From Sipunculus nudus (lineage: Eukaryota; Annelida; Sipuncula; Golfingiida; Sipunculidae): DNA of 64,000 nucleotides. Positions 12,764-25,705 of the stretch are shown piece after piece. The stretch lies in the NCBI GenBank assembly GCA_026874595.1, contig CM049321.1:7004979-7068978 (forward strand). The letters run 5' to 3'. How positions within the stretch are numbered: position 1 is the first letter of the stretch; each line of letters opens with the position of its first letter. The translations under genes and the position numbers were made by a program. The notes beneath the pieces are model-generated. The model worked only from the letters and a program-made list of their open reading frames with translations, had not been told where the DNA came from and made no database searches.

Positions 12764-15700
12764 CTAATAGTAATTTAATAATGTTGAAGTTAAGCACACA
12801 CCTTTGCTCGCTACTGCTTTTGACTCACAGACTGTTCTGAACTCAAAGTGACAACGCCAGCTCATCCATGAGAATGAAATAATAGAACCGGTGACCATGC
12901 AATACGATTTTGGTCTTTCAAACGATGGCTGTCCGATAAGCCAGTTTGTGTACCCCATGAGTTCGCCTGTTGAATTCCAGTGCCATTTCTGTGTCTTTGG
13001 TTCAAATAACCCAGAGAGCCAGTAGTAGATCCTCCCTTTTAAAAACAGCAACACATTTTGAGGAACTGATTATCTTATTATGACAAGCTAAATTAAAACA
13101 ATTAACTAGGAATAGCGTACAAATGACGCAAATCCGAATAATAAAAATTGTATAAACGATCAAACGTTGACTGATCACTCTCCACAATGACAATGGTCAA
13201 AGAAAGCTTAGATAATTACATATGTCAGAAAATAAATGGAGAAGCGTGTGTTTGAGGACAATCGGGAATAAAAAAAACCCGCACTAATATGGTTTCGTTA
13301 ATGTTGAAATATGCAAATATTAATGATTTTAATAATATACACTATATAGTTAAGTACAAAGTATGTCATTGCAAAATAAAAAAAACATATGAAATTAAAA
13401 CTTCCTTAAAATAAAGAAATACCTGGTCTTCCAAGATACCGAATATTTTGATGGGACTTATCATGCATTCGGTTAATAAGGCTTTATTACTGAAATCAAC
13501 TTTGTAAAACTAAGGATAATTGCTTCCTTATCATATTGCCGCACATCTAGGCAAATTTAATAATCATATGTTTACCATATTTAAGAATATAACCAGTAAA
13601 AACGCTCGTAATATACACAGAGAGAAGGGGGAAATACAAATGCAAAGTAAGCACAACCATATTTGATCATATTAGGCTGAGTACTTTACATTACGAGGCA
13701 ATTGTAAAGTTAGAAATCAGTCATTAATTGATTATTCATAACTGACCCCTAGCGTTGTGAACAACGAGGCATTTGTAAAGATAGAAATGAGTCATTAATT
13801 GATTATTTACAACTCAACCCCTGGCGTTGTTTTATGAACCTTGTCACATAGTTCTGCTCTTGTTCGGATTCTATGGAGGTAAGGTAACCTTTCTTCTGCT
13901 TGCATAATTTGTCAGATGATGTCCAGTTCTGAAATGCCTGTTAAATAAAGACATGATAAATATGTAATACAAGAATGTTTGTTTTTACAAGGAAGGTTGC
14001 ATTCATTTCGGAGGTATAATTTATGTTCAGTGTTTTTATGTGTAGTGTTTCTACGTCAGAACACGGAATAATCAATGGGATACATTTACAGTTCATCAGA
14101 TATGTAGTCGGCCGGTAAGGTACTGTTCAAACGGTTCCATGTTACATTTCTGTACGATGTTTATTCAGTCATATTCCATAATTAAATCAATCAGTCAAGC
14201 AGTCAATCGGATGGGCAACCATAAATAAATTTGCTTGCACATTGTCGAATGTGTAATTGGGCTCATCTTATGTTTAATTCGCAGACCTCCATTTTCCCCT
14301 GGAGTTTTAGATATGTCTGACATTATTTTCAAAACTGCGACTTTTTACACAATATTTGAACATCTGCTTCAATAAAACTGCTTAAACATACTTTAGAAAA
14401 TAATTCAATGAAAACAAAACATAAACTAAACTTTCGTGTACCGGACACTTTTTTAAATGAATTAAAGGATGTTATGTAAATTTTGGGCGAAAAACTTTGC
14501 TAGTAAAGATAGTAAAGATACAGCCGAAATCATGCGAGTGGTCACTAAAATCGAGTCAAAAAGCAATCAACTACACAACGATCATGCTGATTCTTCGCGG
14601 CGCCCCACATCCATCGTGATGCCTTGGCCTCTTAACTGAACATAGGGAAAATTAGAATACAATCAGACGATTTCGCCGTAGCAATGCCTCTCGGATCCGC
14701 ACAGAAAAATAATTTGAATTCTCCCGTCAATGGCCAATCCCTCCTTAACGTGTCATGCTAATGATATAAGCAGTACTTGTAAACTTTAAATTACCTGACA
14801 AAAGAACTAACATACGCGGATGAAACGTAACTGTTTTCGTTAGGGTAATAGATAAAATGAAAATGATCTTGATCCAAAGACGAGTACTCCAATTAACTAG
14901 CAGTGTCACCTACTCCGACAGGCTAATGTGAACCATTCAAACATGAAGTTTGCAAATTTACCTTGATATACAAATAGCAGGATGGACGTTTGTTTACTTT
15001 TGGTGATGCAAACATGTCTTCGTACCCCTTTGGACATTCTGCAAGGACGACAATATTGCTATATGTAAACCCAGTGTAAACAAACAAATATATCCATGTA
15101 TGATAGATGATAAACGTTTAACCATATTAAGAGATTATGCTCTTCAAAGTAATGAAATTAATATATTGTATAATGATTAGTTGATAGCTTTTGTTATGTT
15201 GTATAAGTAGGATAATATAATGGTAGTTGTATCTTTTAATAAAATCTAGCGTTGTGTATTTCTTAAATAGATAATTTGACTCTATGGAAAAGAAAAACAA
15301 TGAAAAAGTAGGAGTATTTTCCTCTACTACAAAAAAAAAATATCTCGATGAATGTGGAGAAAATATTCTTGAGCAAAAACAATGCAAAATAATATCCAAA
15401 TGTAGGCAAAAATAATCATTTATTCCCATAAACAAGATAAAGTTAGGTCATGTGCAACCAGCAGATAGTGAATGAAACAATCATCATTAGGTGTGACGCA
15501 TCATCGTACCGAACGTCGGATCTGAGAAATAGAATAGGGAAAATAGACACAAATTGAAATGAGCTCATACTTATGATTACTCTGGAAATTGGGAAATGGC
15601 TGGTTTCACAAATTGATAAGTGGATCAAGGGAATATTCTGCGGTAAGTTCCGTATATGACACTTACCGTATATCGCTTTCTTCTCATGCGTTTCTGTGCG

Positions 15701-16665
15701 GATTATAGCACCTGGAGTGCTCGCTACCATATTTTCACGATCGTTTGGTCTCTGCCCGACCGCTTAAAAAAGAAAATATATACAGATAGTAAAGAAATAA
15801 ATGGTGATGAATACCATGTGAAAATAAAAAAGTGCACAATAATGTTTACCTTTAATCATTACTTCTGTTTAAGGAGGCTTGTTGCAGAAAAGGTATGTAC
15901 CATGTGAAAATAAAAAAATTGCACAATCATGTTTACCTTTAATCATTACTTCTGTTTAAGGAGGCTTGTTTCAGAACAGGTATGTTAAAACACACTGTGA
16001 ACGTGTTTTCTCCTTAAAATAATATTGACACATAATACAATCTACAACCGTTACCTGACTCTGTACGCAAGACAAAACAACCCACAACAAGCCTGATCAG
16101 TACAAAAAAAAACACGGGGTGGCCGTACCGCACGATTTTACAAGATTTTCAAGATCCTTAGCGATACATTCGACCTAAGTTTTGTTATGCTATACCTACA
16201 CTTGGGGAATGTGTTAACCCATGCAAATTATAATAAAAATAACATATAAAAAAAGGTCATTGGTAGATAGTACGTCCATCTGCCCGGACTTTTTGCAGAA
16301 TACGTTTGAAATCACATAAATGAGATAATAGTGTATTATTACCAATGTGTTTGTACTTTTAATTCAAATGTGACATATATCTGATACCCCAGATCAACCA
16401 CCACATCGCATCCTACCTTTCCACTTGTGGTACGTGGTCGCTCCCTTTTTGTATATTAATGTCCAGGGACTTATGAGTCCAAGAATGCATGACATATCTT
16501 GGTCGAGTGATACCACCTGACATAAAGGATTGGCATCACACTGGGCCAGACACTTCAGTGCCCTGTTCATTGGAAGCCCCGTCATGTTGAATCGTTGGAT
16601 TCTTTCTGAAGACACTCTCCTCTCGTGCTGTATTCGATACCATGTGTCAAACAAGGAGGAGGCTT
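12764..16665 (-). CDS. PAN/Apple + C-type lectin domain protein (signal-peptide exon not found)
   Basis: Four minus-strand exons join in frame. 16665-16417: PAN/Apple-like, phase 1 at both ends, with cysteines in LKCLAQCDANPLC and SCILG. 15038-14962: start of the C-type lectin domain (CPKGYEDMF, then SCYLYIK), phase 1 to 0. 13937-13811: AFQNW and GYLTSIESEQEQNYV, phase 0 to 1. 13035-12764: YYWLSGL, WHWNSTGE, YTNWLIGQPS, then WRCHFEFRTVCE and a TAG stop. All splice sites are GT-AG. The protein should be secreted or membrane-tethered, but the signal exon upstream (above 16665) was not located. The EPN/QPN calcium-sugar motif is QPS and the WND motif is degraded, so calcium-dependent sugar binding is doubtful. 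The last exon could alternatively end at a GTGTGT donor after the CESKAVASK stretch. An inverted paralogue lies at 58.2-62.0 kb. Confidence 0.85.
13697..13830. repeat. Tandem duplication (~67 bp x 2) across a splice donor
   Basis: Two copies, about 13697-13763 and 13764-13830, both run through a GAGGCA(A/T)TTGTAAAG stretch, CATTAATTGATTAT and CCCCT(A/G)GCGTTGT. The second copy contains the 3' end and GT donor of the lectin exon 13937-13811. In the first copy the equivalent donor position reads AT. Confidence 0.8.
15813..15985. repeat. Tandem duplication (86 bp x 2)
   Basis: 15813-15898 and 15899-15985 are near-identical. Each starts ACCATGTGAAAATAAAAA and ends with GGTATGT. They lie in an intron of the minus-strand lectin gene. 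Confidence 0.9.
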
Positions 16666-19600
16666 CTGGAATTTGGAACACAAACAAAAATGTATTTGCT
16701 CGACAGAAATTAATCACATATTGAAATGGCACGGTACCAGATGCTGAAACACCACCGCTGCTGTGCAGTACCATATAGAATTGAAATATACTTATGGAAA
16801 CAAAATTTTACTAAAAGAAAGTATAAGATTGTGCAACTGAAACAAATGTTTGTTGTTCATCATCTATTAAGTGACTACGACATGTTAAGTGAATGCGATG
16901 TATTTAGCTTCGAAAATGATAACATATGAAACGTATGTCTCGTTCTATAAAGAGATTAACCAACGCGAAAGGTTGGACGCTTAGGCCCTGAAAGCTTAGC
17001 GGGTGTATGAGAATATGAGCATCACAGAGGCAAAAGCCCTGTTTTTGTCTATTCATTGTTACATGACATTCGGCAGAGGGCAAACGCCTAGTCCCCCTAC
17101 AGAAGATGTAGTGAATTACGTATGGAAACATATCCACATCAACTTGAAAACAGATAAGGACAGAAATAGCTTCTGTGGTCTGGCGGTACAGCACAGGACT
17201 CAAGGTCGTTAGGTCTTGAGTTAAATCTCAGCCGAGAAGCGGTTAGACATTTTACTGTCGCCTTCACATAGATTGCTTTATGGGGAGACTGCGTCCCCCA
17301 ACCGTGTTGCAGGTACAAACGTGCCTCAGTGCTATGACCTAGTGATAAGGAAGATTACACACACCGAACCATTAAGGGCGATAGATAGCGAGACATCGTG
17401 ACACAAGGATACAAAACGACAGGAAGCGATTTACATCACGTAGTGTCAAACGAAAATGGAACTCAGCTGGTATACATTTAAAAAGGAAGACGGTTAACTC
17501 CTCCAAACTATATGAAAAAGGATACATTTCAATAGAGGGAAATAGAAAGTTGAACATTATAAATTCAAAAGTTTTTACAATTTGAATGTTTTCTGTTCCT
17601 TTTTTCTTTATCTATATACCTGCGGTTAGTCCACAAAACATAAGGAAAAGTAGATTTATTGCATTTCCTGTGGATATCTGCCACATTTTGTCATATAATA
17701 TCTGCTGGTTTTGTGTCAATGTTGTCGCCTTCCTCTTCCGAATACGAATACCAAACGCACATGAGTTCAAAACGCCTATCCACAAAAAAAATTCCTTATT
17801 CTGAGAGACATGTGAAGCTTTTCATCTTGCTTTGATTTTCACTTGACTAGGATTCCTCCACTACATGAAAGTCCATTTACATGACAGCTGATAGACCGTT
17901 CTTTTAACCTGTCAATTTAAAAGATATGTTCTCCTTTCATGTATCTGGGTAATGACCCCCTTTATGCTAATGTAAGCTCGCATATATCAGTACAAAGGGG
18001 GATTTGTTAAACGAGAAAATGTGATCAGTTTCTCGTGTAAAATAATGACAGTCTTCAAATGGAACGGTCTCTTTGATGGCCTTGATATGCTTTCACGTAT
18101 GCTGGCGTTTATTATTTTAGTACGAACAACTCGGAAAACATCAACGTTTAGACGAACAGCTTATAAAAACCTTAAAATTGTTTAGGCGAGTCCTTGTCAC
18201 CATGAAAGATGCGTGTGCGTATTCTTAAATGCAGGCTTTTCCCATCTGCTTTCAGCGCTCATTGTTCAAAACAATGTAGGATGAGCTTTTACCTGATGGA
18301 TCTGAGTTAATAGCGTCGGTTTCGCATGAAACTTCTCGGCAAACGCACTTAACTAGTGTCCACACGTTGCCATGAAACAAATATACTGCCGATAATACAC
18401 GTATGATAGGAGTTTTCATAGAAGACATTCAATCACTTGAAGGGTCGATAGGCCAAATCCGACATGGGTGACTCAGATCCATTACACACTATATATATGT
18501 ATATATATTCATGAACACGCACATATACACTTATTTAACACTGTCATTGTCGTTTAAATTTAAATTTAATTCGATGAAATGATATACTAGTATTTGGTAT
18601 ATTCAGGCATGCAAGTCAATCTTTGTTACATGGCAGTATAACTTTATACTAAGTAAAGGCCGTTTCCAGAAACTAGGCCCTGTACGTGATTAAGTTTTCA
18701 AAACAACCAGGCCAAAGGCAATACTGTAAGCTTCATTTATAAAGACCAGAGTTACAACAAACTATACCTCCTCCTAAACCGTGTTTAACTGATACCACTT
18801 AAGTCATGACGTTAATCGTCTAGAACAAGTCACAGTAGAATGTGGGTTAGTCATTTGCTTGTTGACGTGAAAGCACTCGCAGTCTTCGGAGGGGTTCGTT
18901 CTGAATACGAGTCTATACAGAAGCCACGGGTTCACAGATAGAAGGAGCAAAAACAAGAAACGAGGGATCTGATATCTTCAGCAACATGGGTTCTCCCAGA
19001 TGTAATCCTAGGATATTCAAAATAAGTTTATGCGACCCCTTATTTGAATACTATTGTCTGACTCCAAACCAATCATGTTATATCCTAATATAAAGCTCAC
19101 GACACGCACGTGATTGACTTTATTATTGCTAGCTTTGTCTGCAGCCATTTTTTTTACCAAAACTGCCTCCTCCTGTTCGTTGTATGCATGCTCTGCTCAT
19201 GCCCATGGACTAAGAACTATATAACAACAACAAAAAATAAGTGATTGCAAACACTTGTTGGGGAAAATGCATCAATGAAACTGGGAATATGGGCCAACAA
19301 GTAAATGAAAACATGGGGTTCGGGGTACCCCACATTAATTGCCGCTCACATTCCGGAGGCCGGCATTCGACAGATTTCATATTTCTAGTTGAGCATTGTA
19401 TCAAATTAAGTGGCAAGCAAATCATATGACTACCTGCAACTGTTAAAATTTTGTTTGGCTTAGCCCCATCTTTTCGGAATTAATAAGCACTTTTGTGTTT
19501 TGACCATTGACTCAGTTTTACTGAAATGCTATATTAGGTATATTACGTTTGGCAAGTTGATTGTTATTATGTGTTTGTATAGCACTACATATTTAATAGG

Positions 19601-20419
19601 GTTTTTTTTTGTTAAACTAGAAAAGCAAAACTTTAGCAGTGTTTTTGATTCAATGTCATTAATTACGATCAGAATTAAACCATAATATAGTCTACATCAA
19701 TCTGTGTAACAGTTCCTGTTAAACTACTCCTTGATCTTTGACCTCAAGTTCTAGTAACAGGCTAAATTAGGTACCGTTATTTTAGCAAAATAGCATTCGC
19801 AGACTTTACTACAAATAGTTCTGATATAAATGAAATTTCAACATAGGATTCCAGTTAACGTTCGAACTTGACATATGATTAAGAATATATGAGCACTTTT
19901 GTGTTTTGACCATTGACGGTATTTCAGCAATATGTTATATTAGGCATATCAGTGTGCACGACAGCCAGCTGACACCATTTCCGTAAATTATGTCACTGTT
20001 ACTCTAGCTCAGCCTATATCCATCATACCGTGTGTCTTTATTGTTGTTGAACTCAATTATTGTCGATCTAAATATGCCTCTAATTTCATCCTCACCTTGA
20101 TATCAATATTACATTACATTTAATAGTAACTACTTTGATCAGATGTGCAGTCTTACCTCATTGCATGTGCGCCAGATGCACCGACACGTGTATTTGTGAA
20201 TGCAGATATAACTTAATGCAGTTTGTTTTCATTTTTCCTTGACTACAGCTGGACCAGGTGGTCACTGATGAAGTAAGTAAGACCGCTGGTTCAAATTATA
20301 TATGGATTTTGTTTTTACATTTTATACGTGTTTTTTCACCATGTTAGACTGTCAAATTACAGTAAATGTGTCAGTTTCGCAGCGATGAATTCATGTGTTG
20401 TCCTGACACGTGGTGTTCA
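16666..20419. other. Upstream region of the minus-strand lectin gene, no further exon identified
   Basis: The missing signal-peptide exon should lie here on the minus strand with a phase-1 donor. One candidate near 18950-19000 was rejected. A ~65-bp dispersed repeat (GAGCACTTTTGTGTTTTGACC core) occurs at about 19482-19548 and 19882-19950. Other open frames, including overlapping ones on both strands at 19210-19429, carry no recognisable domain. Confidence 0.45.
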
Positions 20420-20690
20420 ATCACTCCAAGAAAACAATGGTTCCAGATGGAACCAAAAAGGGTTCTTCGCAATGGCCTGAGTGGGGAACTTTTAAAGATT
20501 CAAACTGGAACCTCAATGAACCTTCAAAGGGTTCTTTCATGGAACCTTACAGGTTCAATCTGGAACCTCATTAAAGGTTCATTGAGGAACCTTCAAGGTT
20601 CTTGAGAGTGGACTGAGTTGGGAACCTTAATGGGTTCTTTGTTGAATGTTCTTCTATGGTTCTTTCTAGAACCCTGAATTATGGTTTATT
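20420..20690. repeat. GGTTC/GAACC inverted short-period repeat
   Basis: Alternating GGTTCTT and GGAACCT words occur every ~15-30 bp on both strands, so the tract is full of short palindromes and could fold into many hairpins. It resembles fold-back repeats seen in several animal genomes. No coding content is supported. Confidence 0.65.
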
Positions 20691-21109
20691 CATATGGATA
20701 TAGGGAATCATATTTTGGATTAATTTGTGCAGAGGGATACAGACATATCTTTTTAAACTTCTTAAGAGGAGTTCTAATCTCAGGGAAATCTAATATTTGT
20801 GTCAGAGGGTACCTGGTCAAGGAATTTCATGGCAAATCTAATTCAACAAAAAAATTAACTTCATAAGCAGGAGTCATTTATCTAAATTGTATTTGTATGC
20901 ATGCTATTTCCTTCTATGGGAAAGTAAATCAGATATGAAAAGAATAAAGTATTAAAGGAAAAACACAATTCTTTAAAAAATAACATCTATTTGTAAAAGC
21001 CATATCTTCGATGTATGAGCATAATATCAATTCATGCATGCATTATTTTCCAACAATCCCTTATAGTTGTCTTTAAATGTCCATTAAATTTTGCTTGTTC
21101 TTTATATAT

Positions 21110-21112
<3 letters not shown>

Positions 21113-21159
<47 letters not shown>

Positions 21160-21171
21160 TATATATATATT
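21113..21171. repeat. (TA)n microsatellite
   Basis: Alternating AT tract with one interruption. It lies just beyond the 3' end of the decayed SAM-domain gene. Confidence 0.95.
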
Positions 21172-21202
21172 GCACCTTACCCCTGGTACATGGTCCTTGT
21201 GT

Positions 21203-23681
21203 TTACCAAACACCATTTCTGTTGAACTTAGGTGTTTTTGGTGCCTCTGGTAATTTGAATACCTTTGAGTGCAGGAAATCAAGCGTATTTCTCACAGCTT
21301 TCTGGTATGTCATTCTAAATATGAAGTAAAGTCCAACTACAACACTGACTGCTGTCATTGCGTCCATGCAGTTGTCCTTATTAACAACATCTGTTTTATC
21401 TACTGTGACAGATACACTTTTGGCGGACAGAGGGTTCCCTTCTTCAGTTCAGTCTCCGAATATGATTGTTGGTGTCAATTTTGCATCCTCCTGAAACAAA
21501 ATATAAAATATTAATTATAAATATAGTGTTTACATATCAAGTGCAAGTGATTCTTTAATAAATAGGATATTTACAGGTAGACCAAACAGCCAATACTATT
21601 TCTTAAGGGCACAAGACGTGGTACTGCCTTCAGTTTTTACTTTTAACTATTTTCAATTCATTATTTCTTTGAATACATTTTACAATCTACAAAATACTAC
21701 ACAATCATGCATGCCAGATTGGTTTACCTTAATTCATACTCTTGAATTTATCCATTTACATACAATCTGAAATGTTAACAAAATTAACATTAATATTAGA
21801 CACACTTATATATTTAATATTTTATAGTACCTGCTTTGTGACAATTAGGCCGTCTTCTCTCTCCTTAAACAGTGAGGCCAATAGCAGTGCAGCCCCATAC
21901 ATGGAAACCTCTGAAATGAAAAAAAAAAACATTTCATACAACAGACGTGGGCATAATGAAAATCCTAGAGAGTATGAGCCTTGAGAGTATTTTGCATGAG
22001 TTCTTAAAGTTAAACCACTAATTCATATAAAATAGTAAAATAAAATAACGTATATGAGGCACAGCATCAATTTCATGACATACAGTGTTACCCCTATCCC
22101 CTGGACAGTACTATGATATTAACTGGTTTAAATTTTAATGCAGATAATCTCAATGGGTATAAACATTAAACTCACCCTTCCGCCTGGTTTGAACGGAGAG
22201 TCACTTAGCATAGACAAGATATGCCAGTATCCTTTGCATACAAGATGCTCCGCAGCTCTTCCAGTGGCTGGATGTCATACCGCTGGCTAATTTCTTGCCG
22301 AATATGAGAAGAAAGTACACAAGGGTGGGTTAACGATAAAAACATATTTATCTTATGTTACCAGTACACAAAGTATTCTGTACTAGATACTTTACAACAA
22401 TTTATATATTTTTTTTAATCTGATATGGCACTGCAAATTAATATGCTTTAATTTCAGCAACATTTTGTGACATATCTGAATGTACTGAATAATTGATTTT
22501 TGAAATACCATATCCAGTCGTTAGAGGCATGGATACTTGTTTTTGAAGAGCTACACCTCCGTGAGGTCACTGTCCACCTCTCCCTGGTGCAGAGTCCTGG
22601 CCATCCTATCGTTTAACACCTCCAGATCAGGCATGGTTCTACACATCTCTTTCTGGATAATCTGATGTGTTGCAAAATACTTTTCTCATCTTCACAGTGG
22701 GGGTCTTGAAGGATCTGTGAATGTATAAATATGTAACAGCATGTAGATCATCAGACGAAATTCAGTTTTGCTTCTTTCTCGTTTTCAATGTTTTGTGAGG
22801 GTTTTATTTACAATAATAGAGTATTTATAAAAATATATTTTTATTTGAAAAGACCAAAGGTGAACATTTAATGAGTGGAAATGATGTCTTATATTATTTG
22901 GTAAATTTTGTTCATCAATAAAATTGATTGTCTCTGACTTCTAATGCTACACGAAATGATAACTTACATTTCTGTGATCATAGAGCTGGACTAAAGAAAT
23001 TGATTATGAACTGATGGTGCTGGCAGAATAGACAGAAAACTGACATACAAGTCTTCGTTCAGTTCGGACCAATGTGTCAGCAGCTTGGTAAGCTTTTCTT
23101 TTGCGGCCGCTACCTTCGACACTGTGTTTGTCTTTGGCCAGTTGTCGCTGCAGCCTCTGCTCATCAGTAAGCACTGGGCTATTCTCCCGCAGCTCCCCTC
23201 GTTCTTTTTTTAATTTGTTTTTCAAGGAATGTAGAAGGCCAAACTTCACATGGTAACAAAAATAAACAACGACTCATATAGTAATAGACTCTATATGCAT
23301 TAATGGGTAAAATGTCAGTATAACTCTTTCCTAAAATGTAAAATGATGAGAAAAGCTGAGTGATGTAAATATGATGTAAATTAGCCAAACATTTATTAAC
23401 AATAAACATGTGTACATGATGAAAACAAAATCAAAATTCATTACTGAAAATGATATGGGTTAATAAGCTGACTTACACTTTGTGAGATAAAGGATAAAGG
23501 GTAACTACAGTGCATCAAGAACTCTGATATATTCTTCATGAGAGGGGTACCTGAAATAGGACATGGTAAATGTAAATATGTTTTATAAAGTTTTTTTTTC
23601 ATAACAACGATTGTGCTACAATTAATTTACATATGGCAAACTTCCCAAAAAGTAAACTATGTTGATCGCAGTAGCCTCAAT

Positions 23682-23728
<47 letters not shown>

Positions 23729-24584
23729 CATGTCACATCCCATTTATACAAATTTATTTTGTTTTTCAACTTTATCTTGCTTATATAAGCCTTTTCATTT
23801 ATATTTTTTTACCCAGATTTTATTCACTGCATGACTCAATATTTCTTATATCATCTACCTAGTCACGTTAGGTCTTACCATGTGAATCTGGTAATATCAT
23901 CGAATGGAACTTGGACCAGGATGGTACGCGGACTGTTGCGATCCTTACTCAGGAACCGTGCATCTTTGCTCTTCAGGGCTTGGTTGATCATACTGGGGTA
24001 TTTGGGGAGCACATAATGGGTGTGGTAAACATCTCACAGGCTTTTGGGGTGTGCACTGCATCTAATTCGTCATGCTGGCCACAGGCATCAATGGCTCATG
24101 GTTTTGGTGCAGTTCACTGAAAATGACAATGGAACTTCAGTAACAAATGCAAAAATGTCTCAAGAAAGCAATGGTGATTTAAAATAAATACTGCATTCGA
24201 CAATAAAAGTTTACAAAAAAATAATTCTGGAAATGTGGTGTTCTGTAATTATTAATAACATTATACATATACAGTATAAGTTATCAACAAATATTATTCA
24301 GCTACTCCCTTAGGTGTGTAAAATATCAGTAAAATGAAGAACAGAACCACCTTTAAGTATACACACATAGTATTTGACAACAAAAACGTCTACTTCCGCA
24401 TTACATTAATAAAAATGTATGTTTGAATATGCATTTAAAAGTAAATACCTTGTTTGCTGTCTGGATCTGGCTGACTCTACTAGCTGACGGAATGCAACTC
24501 TTTGCTTCATGGTGCTTGGCTGCAGCGATTCTATAATCATGTGATCTGTCAAGCCGAGTAAGGTAGTTCCATCTGTACACTCAG
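21203..24584 (-). pseudogene. Decayed multi-exon SAM-domain gene (SAMD3-like family)
   Basis: Eight ordered minus-strand blocks look like exons of one gene. 24584-24449: SAM second half (DGTTLLGLTD, MKQRVAFRQLVES). 24032-23879: LPKYPSMINQAL then ILVQVPFDDITRF. 23550-23477: YPSHEEYIRVLDAL, then an in-frame TAG. About 23240-23004: LHSLKNKLKKERGEL, lysine-rich. 22714-22505: DPHCEDEKSILQHI, then a frameshift before IIQKEMCRTMPDLEV, with further stops. About 22310-22176: IRQEISQRYDIQPLEELRS. 21910-21831: MYGAALLLASLFKERED. 21490-21203: an in-frame TGA after TPTIIFGD, then VGLYFIFRMTYQKAVRNTL and a terminal TAA. Several splice sites are still GT-AG and several phases match (21910 block 1 to 0, joining 21490 block at 0). 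The order SAM, LP.YP, ..LKNK, ..C-terminal 'YF.F...Y' matches uncharacterised SAMD3-like proteins as I know them. At least three stops and one frameshift make it non-functional as read. Assembly error cannot explain all of them easily. Confidence 0.62.
23685..23727. repeat. (TA)n microsatellite
   Basis: Alternating AT tract of about 43 bp inside an intron of the SAM-domain pseudogene. Confidence 0.95.
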
Positions 24585-25665
24585 CTGAAAACAAAGTTCA
24601 TTTTAAAAGTTATATACGTATATATGGTGTGAATTTCAGGGCACGAAGTGTAAAGGCCATCCAGGTCATAACTTTCCAACCTCTGAAAGTCCATTTCTTC
24701 TTCCATTCTTATGCAAAATAATTCCTTTCCTACTTCAGGCTGATAGGCATGAATGTGATTAAACCATCTAACACATTTAAGAATCTTTCCACAAAGTAAC
24801 CAATGTTATCGAAACTCTACAATATGAGTTACCCTGTAAAAAACAGGAATGTCCTCTCCATGTATCAAGTCAACCACCAGAATGTCATTTGCACTGTAAT
24901 GCATTCAATGTAAACAAAACCTCTTAACTTTGTTCACAATTTCATTATCCCCAATGTCAGTATACTGCAATGACAAGCATGTTAATATGGAGCTGAGTAC
25001 TCTGGAATTGAGTGAACTCACTGACAATGATGAGGCACATCCTCAGAGTCATTGAAATTTTCACCTGAATTTAGTTCCCAGCACTGACTTAACTGATGCC
25101 TGTTTGCCAGTGTCTTTGCAATGTTTCTGAAATTACATAATATTCAAGCCAGCTTTTTTAAGCGCTGGTTTTTTCCCTCGAACCTCATACACCACATATG
25201 CCGGAGTTGAACAGCTGAATTAGACTGGTCATGCCATACGTTTATTGTTTTTATGTATTTTACTTGTATTTTGAAATTTTGCGTCAGTCATGTCTTTTTC
25301 TCTAATGTGCGATCATGTATCCAACTGAAAATTGGTACACTTATTGATCATGGAAGGTTAAAAGAGGTAAAAAAAAAGACTTATGATGCCACTATTATAT
25401 TTCACTAACTACTACCAATTCACCCAATAATTTCAATATCGAGTAATCCGTGCGTTTGTTTATATTTTTCCCAAGACCAGTGAGCATGTGCAGAATATCA
25501 CTCCTAGATCAAATTGTATTACATCTAATTCATAATCCCTCCATGACCATGCAGGCACGTAGATGTATCAAGGAAATGTTGTGCCTTTATACACCATCTA
25601 GACAGCTTCGATCTAGTCAAACGGGGTCTGCTGAATATGTCATAGTTTAGAACCCACAGTGCCAA

Positions 25666-25705
<40 letters not shown>

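Noticed and set aside
18940-19010. Possible minus-strand signal-peptide exon (MLLKISDPSFLVFAP) for the lectin gene
   Set aside because: Its phase-1 donor ends in T. Joining it to the PAN exon, which starts AA, would create a TAA stop.
19210-19429. Overlapping open frames on both strands
   Set aside because: No recognisable domain, no splice context. Chance overlap is likely.
21440-21460. In-frame TGA of the SAM-domain last exon read as selenocysteine
   Set aside because: Other exons of the same gene carry TAG stops and a frameshift, so simple pseudogene decay explains it better.
21015-23862. Open frames with (IY)n runs across AT microsatellites (about 21100-21170 and 23685-23727)
   Set aside because: Pure translation of TATA repeats.
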